Positions 1 through 5,665 of a stretch of 6,711 nt of DNA are shown one piece after another (the stretch's first letter is position 1; each line of letters begins with the position of its first letter). The notes beneath the pieces are model-generated. The model searched no databases. It saw nothing but the letters and a program-made list of their open reading frames with translations, and was not told where the DNA came from. The stretch is taken from the NCBI GenBank assembly GCA_023448955.1, contig JAEXJU010000061.1, positions 1 through 6,711 on the forward strand, written 5' to 3'. A program made the translations under genes and the position numbers. The stretch is from Bacteroidota bacterium (lineage in GTDB: Bacteria; Bacteroidota; Bacteroidia; Flavobacteriales; Weeksellaceae).

Positions 1-312
1 ATTAAAGATAAAAGACTTATCAGCGGAATTTCAGAAGAAATCATTCTTAATAATCCAGAATTAATCACACCAAAGTTATTAAAATTCAACCCCAACTTTT
101 ATACTCCGGAAATTCTTGCTCCGGAAATCCAAAAGGAAATGATGTTTTCATTTCTACAAAAAAATTTCGAAAATGATCTTAGTAAAATCAAATTGACGTT
201 TAGAAATGATTTTTGGGATGTTAATTCGGATAAATTTTATGACAAATGTCACAATTTTACAGAAATTAAACATTCTCTGGAAAAGCTTACAAACATTGGT
301 AATAAGAACTAA
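1..312 (+). CDS. C-terminal part of an unrecognised protein (5' end outside window)
   Basis: Reading frame 1 is open from the first base to a TAA at 310-312 and gives 103 residues; the start lies to the left of the window. The visible part is rich in Lys, Asn, Phe and Ile and looks soluble, with no membrane segment or signal. It has a Pro-containing stretch (around residues 19-45, with NPELITPKLL and then TPEILAPEI) followed by a charged, probably helical tail. I do not recognise the family and assign no function. It runs in the same direction as the regulator downstream, but a 144-base AT-rich gap with a promoter-like box separates them, so it is probably a separate transcription unit. Coding status rests only on the open frame and a plausible protein composition. 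Confidence 0.6.
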   Translation: MKDKRLISGISEEIILNNPELITPKLLKFNPNFYTPEILAPEIQKEMMFSFLQKNFENDLSKIKLTFRNDFWDVNSDKFYDKCHNFTEIKHSLEKLTNIGNKN

Positions 313-347
313 ATGCTTTTTCAGGTATTTTATTTGATGTGATTTGC

Positions 348-366
348 ATAATATTTAAAATATTAT
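348..366. repeat. AT-only near-palindrome upstream of the marR control region
   Basis: ATAATATTT (348-356) and AAATATTAT (358-366) are perfect inverted arms around a single central A. The centre lies about 50 bp upstream of the centre of the 28-bp palindrome at 394-421. It could be a second protein-binding site or a chance product of an AT-rich spacer. No G or C is involved, so the evidence is weak. Confidence 0.25.
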
Positions 367-393
367 AAATCAACCTTTTAAATATGATAACAT

Positions 394-421
394 AAAAATA
401 CTATGCATGCATAGTATTTTT
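394..421. promoter_or_regulatory. Perfect 28-bp palindrome, probable MarR operator (or terminator of the upstream gene)
   Basis: The half-site AAAAATACTATGCA is followed without spacer by its exact reverse complement, centred between 407 and 408. The GC-containing core is ACTATGCATGCATAGT. It ends 3 bp before a TATATTTG promoter-like box and 36 bp before the MarR start codon, in the place where a -33 element would lie. MarR-family dimers bind palindromes of this kind, often in their own promoter, so autorepression is the natural inference. The alternative is an intrinsic terminator for the gene ending at 312: the right arm runs into eight T residues (417-424), though the stem is mostly A-T. 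Both roles may hold. I saw no second copy of the core in the window. Confidence 0.6.
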
Positions 422-423
422 TT

Positions 424-431
424 TATATTTG
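424..431 (+). promoter_or_regulatory. Bacteroidetes-type -7 promoter box for marR
   Basis: TATATTTG fits the TAnnTTTG -7 consensus of the Bacteroidetes primary sigma factor. Transcription would start a few bases downstream, leaving a leader of about 20 bases before the ATG at 457. No convincing TTG-type -33 element is seen at the usual distance; that position is occupied by the palindrome at 394-421, which suggests direct competition between regulator and polymerase. Confidence 0.5.
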
Positions 432-456
432 TATAGAACGCTATAATTAATTGTTT

Positions 457-909
457 ATGGAAAAGAAGACAACTGAAAAAGTTGAAAGTGTTGACCTGAT
501 GCTCAAGTCGGCCTGGCTGGCTGTTTCCAAGATGTATTCGGATCAGGCGTCACTATATAACTCAACTGCTGTTCAAGCACTTACATTATTAAAGATTGAT
601 CCTAAGGAAGGAACAAGAAGTACAAATCTTGGTCCTAAAATGGCCATTGAACCCACTTCTCTCACCAGAATCATCAAGCTTTTGGAAGACAATGGTTATA
701 TATATAAGGAAAAAACGAGTACGGACAAAAGAGAAGTCATTATTAAACTCACAGAAAAAGGACTGAATTCCAGAAATCTGTCTAAAGAGGTGGTACTCAA
801 TTTCAACAAAAAAGTTTTGGAAAAAATCGCACCGGAGAAGTTTGAAATTTTCAAAGAAGTGATGACAGACATACTGAAGATTGCAAACGAGCTTAATAAT
901 CGAAAATAG
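457..909 (+). CDS. MarR-family winged-helix transcriptional regulator
   Basis: A 150-residue protein of normal MarR length (about 140-160). The pattern is an N-terminal helical dimerisation segment (about 8-45), a winged helix-turn-helix with the recognition region around 54-82 (LGPKMAIEPTSLTRIIKLLEDNGYI), a beta wing around 84-98 carrying the Asp-x-Arg typical of the family (TSTDKREV, D90 and R92), and C-terminal dimerisation helices (about 103-148). The frame also has a TTG at 451, but the ATG at 457 gives a standard N-terminus. It is the first gene before the beta-oxidation genes and shares their direction, so the likely role is a local repressor of fatty-acid degradation that responds to an acyl-CoA or fatty acid. 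The ligand and targets are inferred from position only. The palindrome at 394-421 is the obvious operator. A 166-base gap to fadN means cotranscription is not certain. Confidence 0.88.
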   Translation: MEKKTTEKVESVDLMLKSAWLAVSKMYSDQASLYNSTAVQALTLLKIDPKEGTRSTNLGPKMAIEPTSLTRIIKLLEDNGYIYKEKTSTDKREVIIKLTEKGLNSRNLSKEVVLNFNKKVLEKIAPEKFEIFKEVMTDILKIANELNNRK

Positions 910-910
910 T

Positions 911-1038
911 TTGCATCGCAAAGTCACAAAAAAAATAATATTGAAAAGCTCGTAAGTCGTAAAAAAATACATCATCTTCGATTATTTACGACTTAAAACA
1001 GATTAAATTCTTAAAAATTTTCTGCCTTTGTGATGAAA
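911..1038. repeat. Concentric imperfect inverted repeats filling the marR-fadN gap
   Basis: Two inverted repeats share almost the same centre (about 974). The outer pair is TTGCATCGCAAAGTCA (911-926) against the reverse complement of TGCCTTTGTGATGAAA (1023-1038), matching at 13 of 16 positions. The inner pair is TAAGTCGTAAA (953-963) and TTTACGACTTA (985-995), perfect over 11 bp with a 21-nt loop. The sequence between the arms pairs only partly. The region could fold as one long interrupted hairpin in the RNA, or could be the remnant of a small palindromic repeat element. No T tract follows, so it is not a standard terminator. Confidence 0.5.
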
Positions 1039-1075
1039 ACAGAATAAAAGAAAACAATAAATAAATCTCATATAA

Positions 1076-3448
1076 ATGAACAGAAAAATAAAACACGTTA
1101 CCGTTCTTGGTTCCGGCGTTATGGGTTCAGGCATTGCCTGCCATTTGGCAGGAAACGGCATTCAGGTTTTGATGTTGGATATGCCTGCGAAAGATTCGGA
1201 AGGTACCGACAAAAAAACGAGGAATAGCGTTGCGCAGGGTCATCTTAACAATGCTTTGAAAAGTAATCCTTCGCCAATCTATGACAAATCTTTTGCTTCT
1301 AGAATCACTGTTGGAAACTTCGAAGATGATCTGGAAAAAATCAAAAATTCGGATTGGGTAATTGAAGTGATTGTAGAGCGATTGGACATCAAACAATCAA
1401 TGTTTGAAAAAGTGGACAAACTTCGTAAACCGGGAACTTTAGTTACTTCTAACACATCAGGTATTCCGATTCATTTGATGTCGGAAGGAAGGTCAGAAGA
1501 TTTCCAAAAACATTTCTGTGGAACACATTTTTTCAATCCACCAAGATATCTGAAATTATTTGAAGTCATTCCAGGCCCGAAAACGGATAAATCAGTGATT
1601 GATTTCTTTATGTCTTATGGCGAAAAATTCCTCGGAAAAACTACGGTACTTTGTAAAGATACACCAGGTTTTATAGGAAATAGAATTGGCGTTTATTCTA
1701 TGGCGAAAATTATGGAATTGACGGAAGAAATCGGTTTAACTATTGAAGAAGCAGATTCACTGACAGGCGATTTGCTGAATCGTCCAAAAACCGGAACTTT
1801 CAAATTGGGAGATTTGGTTGGATTAGACACCGCTTTTAATGTTACGAGAGGACTTCAGGCCAATTTAAAGGAAGACGAAATGGTTCAGGCGCTTAAAGAT
1901 TCTAAAACTCTGAATTTCCTGATTGAAAATAAATTCTTGGGCGATAAAGCAAAAAAAGGTTTTTATTATAAAGAAAAAGATGCTGGCGGAAATGTCAACC
2001 GTTTTGTTTTGAATTATGAAACATTGGGTTACGAACCTACAAAACAACCGAAACTGCCTATCGTTGCAGCAGCAAAAGAAGCCGGAAGTCTAAAAAATCG
2101 TTTACCGATTTTGTTGAAAGACCAAACTAAAGCCGGCGAGTTGATTAGAAAACATTACGCTTCTCTTTTTGCTTACGTTTGTCAGCGCGTTCCGGAAATC
2201 ACGGATGTATTCTACTCTATCGATGATGCCATGAAAACAGGCTACGCTTGGAAATATGGACCGTTCGAAAACTGGGATTTCCTTGGAGTCCAGAAAGGAA
2301 TTGATTTGGTTGAAAGCGAAGGTTACAAAGTTGCTGATTGGGTAAAAGAAATGTTGGCTTCAGGAAACGAATCTTTCTACAAACTAGAAAACGGTAAACA
2401 ATTATTCTACAATCAGAATACAAAAACTTACGAGCCAATTCCTGGTCAGGATGCTTTCATTATTCTAAATAATATCAGAAAAGAAAAAACGATTTGGTCG
2501 AATTCCGAATCTGCATTAATTGATCTTGGCGATGGCATCCTTAACTTCGAATTCCGTTCAAAAATGAATTCACTTGGAGGTGGCGTTTTAGAAGGTCTTA
2601 ATAAATCCATCGACATAGCTGAGAAAGATTACAGAGGTTTGGTTATAGGAAATCAGGCTGACAATTTCTCAGTGGGTGCAAATCTCGCAATGGTAATGAT
2701 GATGGCAGTTGAACAAGATTGGTACGAACTGAATATGGCGATTGCGATGTTCCAGCAGACTTCTATGAAGCTGAGATATTCATCAATTCCAGTTATTGCG
2801 GCTCCGTTCGGAATGACACTTGGTGGTGGTTGCGAATTCTCTATGCACGCAGACAAAATTGTGGCTGCGGCAGAAACTTATATTGGACTTGTAGAAGTTG
2901 GCGTTGGTTTGATTCCTGGTGGTGGCGGAACAAAAGAGTTCGCTTTAAGAGCACTTAAAGGAACACTACCAGACGATGTGAAGACCAATCATCTTCGAAA
3001 TTACTTTATGAATATTGCAACCGCGAAAGTGGCAACTTCCGCGCACGAAGCTAAGCAGATAGGAATTCTGACCGATAAAGACATCATTGTTGTAAACAAG
3101 GACCGACAAATTGCAGAAGCCAAACGTCAGGCCATTGTTCTGGACGAATTAGGTTATACTCCACCAGTTCCAGAAAAAGTCAAAGTTCTTGGAAATGAAG
3201 CAATGGGAATGTTCTATGTCGGAACTGACCAAATGGTTGCAGGCGGTTATGCATCGGAACACGACAGAAAAATCGCTAACAAAATAGGTTATGTAATGAC
3301 TGGCGGTAATCTTTCTGAGCAGACAGAAGTTTCTGAACAATATCTTTTGGATTTGGAAAGAGAAGCGTTCCTTTCACTTTGCGGCGAAAGAAAAACGCTT
3401 GAGAGAATCGGTGGAATGTTAAAAACAGGAAAACCGGTGAGGAATTAG
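1076..3448 (+). CDS. fadN: Fused 3-hydroxyacyl-CoA dehydrogenase / enoyl-CoA hydratase, FadN type
   Basis: A bifunctional beta-oxidation enzyme that hydrates trans-2-enoyl-CoA and oxidises the resulting 3-hydroxyacyl-CoA with NAD+ in the cytoplasm. The dehydrogenase part comes first. Its Rossmann motif is GSGVMGSG (12-19), and the catalytic His-Glu pair is H151 in THFFNPP and E163 in LFEVI, with S128 in SNTSG. The C-terminal dehydrogenase domain begins at DTPGFIGNR (195-203), and a second dehydrogenase-like segment lies around 355-430. The crotonase part covers about 475-690: oxyanion-hole region NFSVGANL (530-537), then GGGCE with E587 and GLVEVGVGLIPGGGG with E607. The two glutamates are 20 residues apart, as in classical enoyl-CoA hydratases, so both activities should be intact. 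Dehydrogenase-first order and 790 residues fit the Bacillus FadN type rather than E. coli FadB. The REP-like hairpin A begins three bases after the stop. Confidence 0.93.
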   Translation: MNRKIKHVTVLGSGVMGSGIACHLAGNGIQVLMLDMPAKDSEGTDKKTRNSVAQGHLNNALKSNPSPIYDKSFASRITVGNFEDDLEKIKNSDWVIEVIVERLDIKQSMFEKVDKLRKPGTLVTSNTSGIPIHLMSEGRSEDFQKHFCGTHFFNPPRYLKLFEVIPGPKTDKSVIDFFMSYGEKFLGKTTVLCKDTPGFIGNRIGVYSMAKIMELTEEIGLTIEEADSLTGDLLNRPKTGTFKLGDLVGLDTAFNVTRGLQANLKEDEMVQALKDSKTLNFLIENKFLGDKAKKGFYYKEKDAGGNVNRFVLNYETLGYEPTKQPKLPIVAAAKEAGSLKNRLPILLKDQTKAGELIRKHYASLFAYVCQRVPEITDVFYSIDDAMKTGYAWKYGPFENWDFLGVQKGIDLVESEGYKVADWVKEMLASGNESFYKLENGKQLFYNQNTKTYEPIPGQDAFIILNNIRKEKTIWSNSESALIDLGDGILNFEFRSKMNSLGGGVLEGLNKSIDIAEKDYRGLVIGNQADNFSVGANLAMVMMMAVEQDWYELNMAIAMFQQTSMKLRYSSIPVIAAPFGMTLGGGCEFSMHADKIVAAAETYIGLVEVGVGLIPGGGGTKEFALRALKGTLPDDVKTNHLRNYFMNIATAKVATSAHEAKQIGILTDKDIIVVNKDRQIAEAKRQAIVLDELGYTPPVPEKVKVLGNEAMGMFYVGTDQMVAGGYASEHDRKIANKIGYVMTGGNLSEQTEVSEQYLLDLEREAFLSLCGERKTLERIGGMLKTGKPVRN

Positions 3449-3451
3449 GAA

Positions 3452-3477
3452 GCTCCGTAGGAGCGACCTGTTAATAG
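3452..3477 (+). repeat. REP-like hairpin repeat A (outer left)
   Basis: The stem-loop GCTCC-GTA-GGAGC (3452-3464) is followed by the tail GACCTGTTAATAG (3465-3477). It starts three bases after the fadN stop codon, so it forms the immediate 3' end of that coding region and could stabilise or delimit the mRNA. No T run follows it. Confidence 0.75.
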
Positions 3478-3501
3478 ATAATTATATTATAGTTAAACAG
3501 A

Positions 3502-3526
3502 GCCTCGCAGAGGCGACCTGATAATT
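3502..3526 (+). repeat. REP-like hairpin repeat B (inner left)
   Basis: The stem-loop GCCTC-GCA-GAGGC (3502-3514) carries the tail GACCTGATAATT (3515-3526). Compared with A, two stem base pairs are swapped in a compensatory manner (T-A to C-G and C-G to T-A), so the hairpin is kept although the sequence differs. The stem ends 20 bases before the transposase ATG at 3535 and lies in its leader. Confidence 0.75.
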
Positions 3527-3534
3527 AAAAAAAG

Positions 3535-3996
3535 ATGGCAAATACCTATACACAGATTTATGTTCAGATTGTTTTCGCTGTAAAAGGAAGACAAAATCTG
3601 ATTCCAAAAGAGAATCGGGAAGAACTGCATAAATTTATGACAGGTATAATTTCTAATAGAGGACAAAAATCATTCGCTGTTTTTGCAATGCCAGACCACG
3701 TCCATATTCTGATAAGTATGAATCCAAATATTTCAGTATCAGATTTAGTGAGGGATATTAAGGCTGGTTCATCCAAATTCATCAACGACAAGAATTGGAT
3801 TATTGGCAAGTTTAACTGGCAAGAAGGCTATGGAGCTTTTTCGTATTCTAAAAGCAATGTGGATGCTGTAGTGAAATATATCTTAAACCAAGAAGAACAT
3901 CATAAGAACAAATCTTTCAAAAACGAATATTTGGATTTTTTAGAAAAATTCGAAATCGAATATGATTCTAAATATTTATTCGAATGGATTGAATAA
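3535..3996 (+). CDS. Y1 (HUH) transposase, IS200-like / REP-associated tyrosine transposase
   Basis: A 153-residue single-strand DNA nuclease/strand transferase of the Y1 transposase family; full length and apparently intact. The N-terminus has the usual beta strand (YTQIYVQIVFAVKGR). The metal-binding HUH motif is H55-V56-H57 in MPDHVHILI. A W-Q-x-G-Y element is seen at NWQEGYGAFSYS (94-105). The catalytic tyrosine is Y115 with Q119 four residues later (VKYILNQEEHH), the same Tyr+4 Gln spacing as in IS200/IS605 TnpA. No accessory TnpB/IscB gene is present. The flanking REP-like hairpins A-D are the expected DNA substrates of a RAYT-type enzyme; that link is inferred from position and symmetry. 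Start choice: the ATG gives the conserved N-terminal strand directly. It lies in the operon direction with an A-rich leader and no clear promoter of its own. Confidence 0.9.
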   Translation: MANTYTQIYVQIVFAVKGRQNLIPKENREELHKFMTGIISNRGQKSFAVFAMPDHVHILISMNPNISVSDLVRDIKAGSSKFINDKNWIIGKFNWQEGYGAFSYSKSNVDAVVKYILNQEEHHKNKSFKNEYLDFLEKFEIEYDSKYLFEWIE

Positions 3997-3997
3997 A

Positions 3998-4022
3998 AAT
4001 TATCAGGTCGCTCCTACGGAGC
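3998..4022 (-). repeat. REP-like hairpin repeat C (inner right, inverted)
   Basis: Read on the - strand this is GCTCC-GTA-GGAGC (4022 down to 4010) followed by GACCTGATAATT (4009 down to 3998). Its stem is that of A, while its tail is that of B. It begins one base after the transposase stop codon. On the + strand, CGGAGCTCCG (4017-4026) forms an additional 10-bp palindrome at the foot of the hairpin. Confidence 0.75.
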
Positions 4023-4043
4023 TCCGCTAAAATAAAATCATCG

Positions 4044-4069
4044 CTATTAACAGAAAACCTCTACGAGAC
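4044..4069 (-). repeat. Degenerate REP-like hairpin repeat D (outer right, inverted)
   Basis: Read on the - strand this is GTCTC-GTA-GAGGT (4069 down to 4057), then TTT, then CTGTTAATAG (4053 down to 4044). The ten-base end of the tail is identical to that of A. The stem differs from a GCCTC/GAGGC stem by one C-to-T change in each arm, which leaves two G-U pairs in the - strand transcript. It is a decayed copy, recognised through its tail, stem pairing and mirror-image position. Confidence 0.6.
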
Positions 4070-4093
4070 AAATTAAAATCAAAAATCAAAAAT

Positions 4094-5269
4094 ATGGAAG
4101 CATATATAGTAACAGGATACAGAACAGCAGTTGGTAAAGCGCCGAAAGGGTCTTTGCGTTTTACACGTCCGGATGATATGGCGGCAACTGTAATAGAACG
4201 TCTGATGAAAGATGTTCCAAATCTTGACCCGGCTCGCATCGACGATTTGATAGTCGGTTGTGCAATGCCGGAAGCAGAGCAAGGACTTAATGTCGCAAGA
4301 CTCATTTCATTGATGGGATTAGACACCGACAAAGTTCCGGGTGTGACAGTGAACAGATATTGTGCATCAGGGTCAGAATCGATTGCGATTGCGGCAGCGA
4401 AAATCAAAGCAGGAATGGCAGAATGTATCATCGCTGGTGGTGCGGAAAGTATGTCTTACATTCCAATGGGCGGTTACAAACCAATTCCGGATACGGATTT
4501 AGCCAAATCAAATCCCGATTATTATTGGGGAATGGGATTGACAGCGGAGGCGGTTGCCAACGAATTCAAAGTAAGCCGTGAGGAACAAGACCAGTTTGCT
4601 TATAACTCTCATCAGAAGGCAATGAAAGCCATCCAAGAAGGAAAATTTGAGAATCAGATTGTTCCGATTGATGTGAAATATAATTTCCTTGACGATAAGG
4701 AAAAAATTCAGACCAAAGAATATGCATTTAAACAAGACGAAGGTCCAAGAGCTGATACATCAATTGAAGCTTTGGCAAAACTGCGTCCTGTTTTTGCAGC
4801 CAATGGTTCTGTAACGGCTGGTAATTCTTCACAAACATCTGACGGCGCCGCTTTCACAATGGTGATGTCGGAAAGAATGGTGAAAGAATTAAACCTGACT
4901 CCGGTGGCGAGACTTCTCTCCTATTCTACTGTCGGTGTTCCACCAAGAATTATGGGAATTGGACCAATGTATGCCATTCCGAAAGCGTTGGAACAGGCTG
5001 GACTTAAACAATCGGACATCGATTTGTTTGAACTGAACGAAGCTTTTGCTTCTCAATCCGTCGCCATCTTGAGAGAATTGAACATCAATCCTGAAATCGT
5101 CAACGTAAACGGAGGAGCAATTGCATTAGGTCATCCACTTGGCTGTACAGGAACCAAATTAACCGTTCAACTTCTTGACGAAATGAAACGCAGAAACAGC
5201 AAATACGGCGTTGTGACAATGTGCGTTGGAACAGGTCAGGGTGCTGCGAGTGTGTTTGAGTTATTGTAG
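4094..5269 (+). CDS. fadA: Acetyl-CoA C-acyltransferase (3-ketoacyl-CoA thiolase)
   Basis: The last enzyme of the beta-oxidation cycle: it cleaves 3-ketoacyl-CoA with CoA to give acetyl-CoA and an acyl-CoA shortened by two carbons. At 391 residues it has the normal thiolase length. All catalytic elements are seen: nucleophile C90 in NRYCASGSESI, the NEAFA motif (315-319), H347 in GGAIALGHPLGCTG, and the second cysteine C377 in MCVGTGQGAAS. The ATG at 4094 gives the usual short N-terminus (MEAYIVTGYRTAVGK). It presumably works as partner of the fused enzyme encoded upstream; the REP/transposase cassette now separates the two genes by about 645 bases. Biosynthetic acetoacetyl-CoA thiolases share these motifs, but the operon context favours degradation. 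Translation would start after an A-rich leader (4071-4093) with no Shine-Dalgarno sequence. Confidence 0.93.
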   Translation: MEAYIVTGYRTAVGKAPKGSLRFTRPDDMAATVIERLMKDVPNLDPARIDDLIVGCAMPEAEQGLNVARLISLMGLDTDKVPGVTVNRYCASGSESIAIAAAKIKAGMAECIIAGGAESMSYIPMGGYKPIPDTDLAKSNPDYYWGMGLTAEAVANEFKVSREEQDQFAYNSHQKAMKAIQEGKFENQIVPIDVKYNFLDDKEKIQTKEYAFKQDEGPRADTSIEALAKLRPVFAANGSVTAGNSSQTSDGAAFTMVMSERMVKELNLTPVARLLSYSTVGVPPRIMGIGPMYAIPKALEQAGLKQSDIDLFELNEAFASQSVAILRELNINPEIVNVNGGAIALGHPLGCTGTKLTVQLLDEMKRRNSKYGVVTMCVGTGQGAASVFELL

Positions 5270-5280
5270 ACAAGGAGAAA

Positions 5281-5302
5281 AAAGAATAAAGAGAAAAGAC
5301 TT
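5281..5302 (+). repeat. Left arm of the inverted repeat around the four-helix-bundle gene
   Basis: The purine tract AAAGAATAAAGAGAAAAGA (5281-5299) followed by CTT. It matches the right arm (5664-5692, reverse complement) perfectly over 19 bp, then lacks seven bases (ATAAAGA) before the shared CTT. It ends 6 bases before the ATG at 5309. Confidence 0.75.
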
Positions 5303-5308
5303 TTCATA

Positions 5309-5665
5309 ATGAAGCATAATTTTAAGAATCTGAATATTTGGAAATTATCCATAGAATTAGCTGATGAAATTTATGCGATTACTGAAAGTTTTCCTAAGAA
5401 TGAAGAATTCGGTTTAAAATCTCAGATCAGAAGATGTACAGTTTCCGTCGCTTCTAATATTGCTGAAGGTTCAAGCAGAACTTCACAAAAGGATTTTAAT
5501 CGATTTTTAGAAATAAGTTTAGGCTCTCTTTATGAATTACAAACTCAAATAATTATATCCTCAAGGAGAAATTTTATTGAACAATCGAAATTTGAATTAA
5601 TTGAAAATAAAATCACCGAATTACAGAGAATGATTTCCGGCTTTCAAAAAACACTGAGTTTGTAA
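5309..5665 (+). CDS. Four-helix-bundle protein, 23S rRNA intervening-sequence protein (IVP/S23) family
   Basis: A 118-residue, all-helical protein with the hallmarks of the S23/IVP family: an aromatic N-terminal segment (FKNLNIWKLSIELADEIY, 5-22), then FPKNEEFGLKSQIRR (28-42), SVASNIAEGSSR (46-57), DFNRFLEISLGSLYELQTQ (62-80) and a final amphipathic helix (about 91-115). Length fits the family (about 115-125). No catalytic residues are known for it; members are found inside intervening sequences of 23S rRNA genes and, in Bacteroidetes, as scattered single genes. It is a structural relative of Avd, the accessory protein of diversity-generating retroelements. Here it sits in an operon gap between inverted repeat arms, so it most likely belongs to a small mobile unit and not to fatty-acid metabolism. 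The molecular function is unknown. Confidence 0.88.
   Translation: MKHNFKNLNIWKLSIELADEIYAITESFPKNEEFGLKSQIRRCTVSVASNIAEGSSRTSQKDFNRFLEISLGSLYELQTQIIISSRRNFIEQSKFELIENKITELQRMISGFQKTLSL

Larger units (their letters stand above)
3452..4069 (+). mobile_element. REP/transposase cassette inserted between fadN and fadA
   Basis: The whole fadN-fadA gap consists of a Y1 transposase gene bracketed by four related hairpin repeats: A (3452-3477) and B (3502-3526) in direct orientation on the left, C (3998-4022) and D (4044-4069) inverted on the right. Tails pair up by type: A and D share CTGTTAATAG, while B and C share GACCTGATAATT. The left and right blocks are therefore a nested mirror-image pair of about 75 and 72 bases. 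Hairpin start-to-start spacing is similar too (50 bases on the left, 47 on the right). The arrangement resembles REP-associated tyrosine transposase (RAYT) loci rather than a classical IS200, whose two end hairpins are not inverted copies of each other. I could see no target-site duplication, as expected for this transposase class. The exact element ends are not determined. Confidence 0.7.

Noticed and set aside
451..456. TTG at 451 as the MarR start codon
   Set aside because: It would add only two residues (M-F) before the ATG at 457, which alone gives a normal MarR N-terminus. TTG starts are uncommon in this group.
589..975. 128-residue open frame on the - strand opposite marR
   Set aside because: It is the antisense shadow of a clear MarR gene, with a Phe/Ile/Cys-rich composition typical of reverse translation of AT-rich coding DNA.
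1023..1030. TGCCTTTG as a -7 promoter box for fadN
   Set aside because: It differs from TAnnTTTG at the second base, no TTG-type -33 element lies upstream, and the bases are already part of the outer inverted repeat arm. A promoter here remains possible but is not supported.
3449..3526. Hairpins A and B as intrinsic terminators after fadN
   Set aside because: Neither stem is followed by a T run; the downstream bases are GACCTG and then mixed A/T.
3452..4069. Hairpin repeats A-D as a CRISPR array
   Set aside because: Only four short diverged copies in two orientations, split by a transposase gene. They do not form direct repeats with uniform spacers.
4027..4431. 134-residue open frame on the - strand over the start of fadA
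   Set aside because: It overlaps the conserved N-terminal thiolase region and shows no recognisable domain.
5272..5277. AAGGAG as ribosome binding site of the four-helix-bundle gene
   Set aside because: It lies 31 bases before the ATG at 5309, too far, and the other genes here use no Shine-Dalgarno sequence.
5309..5665. Four-helix-bundle gene as the Avd component of a diversity-generating retroelement
   Set aside because: The fold is related, but there is no reverse transcriptase and no template/variable repeat pair in the window, and the motifs fit the IVP/S23 family.
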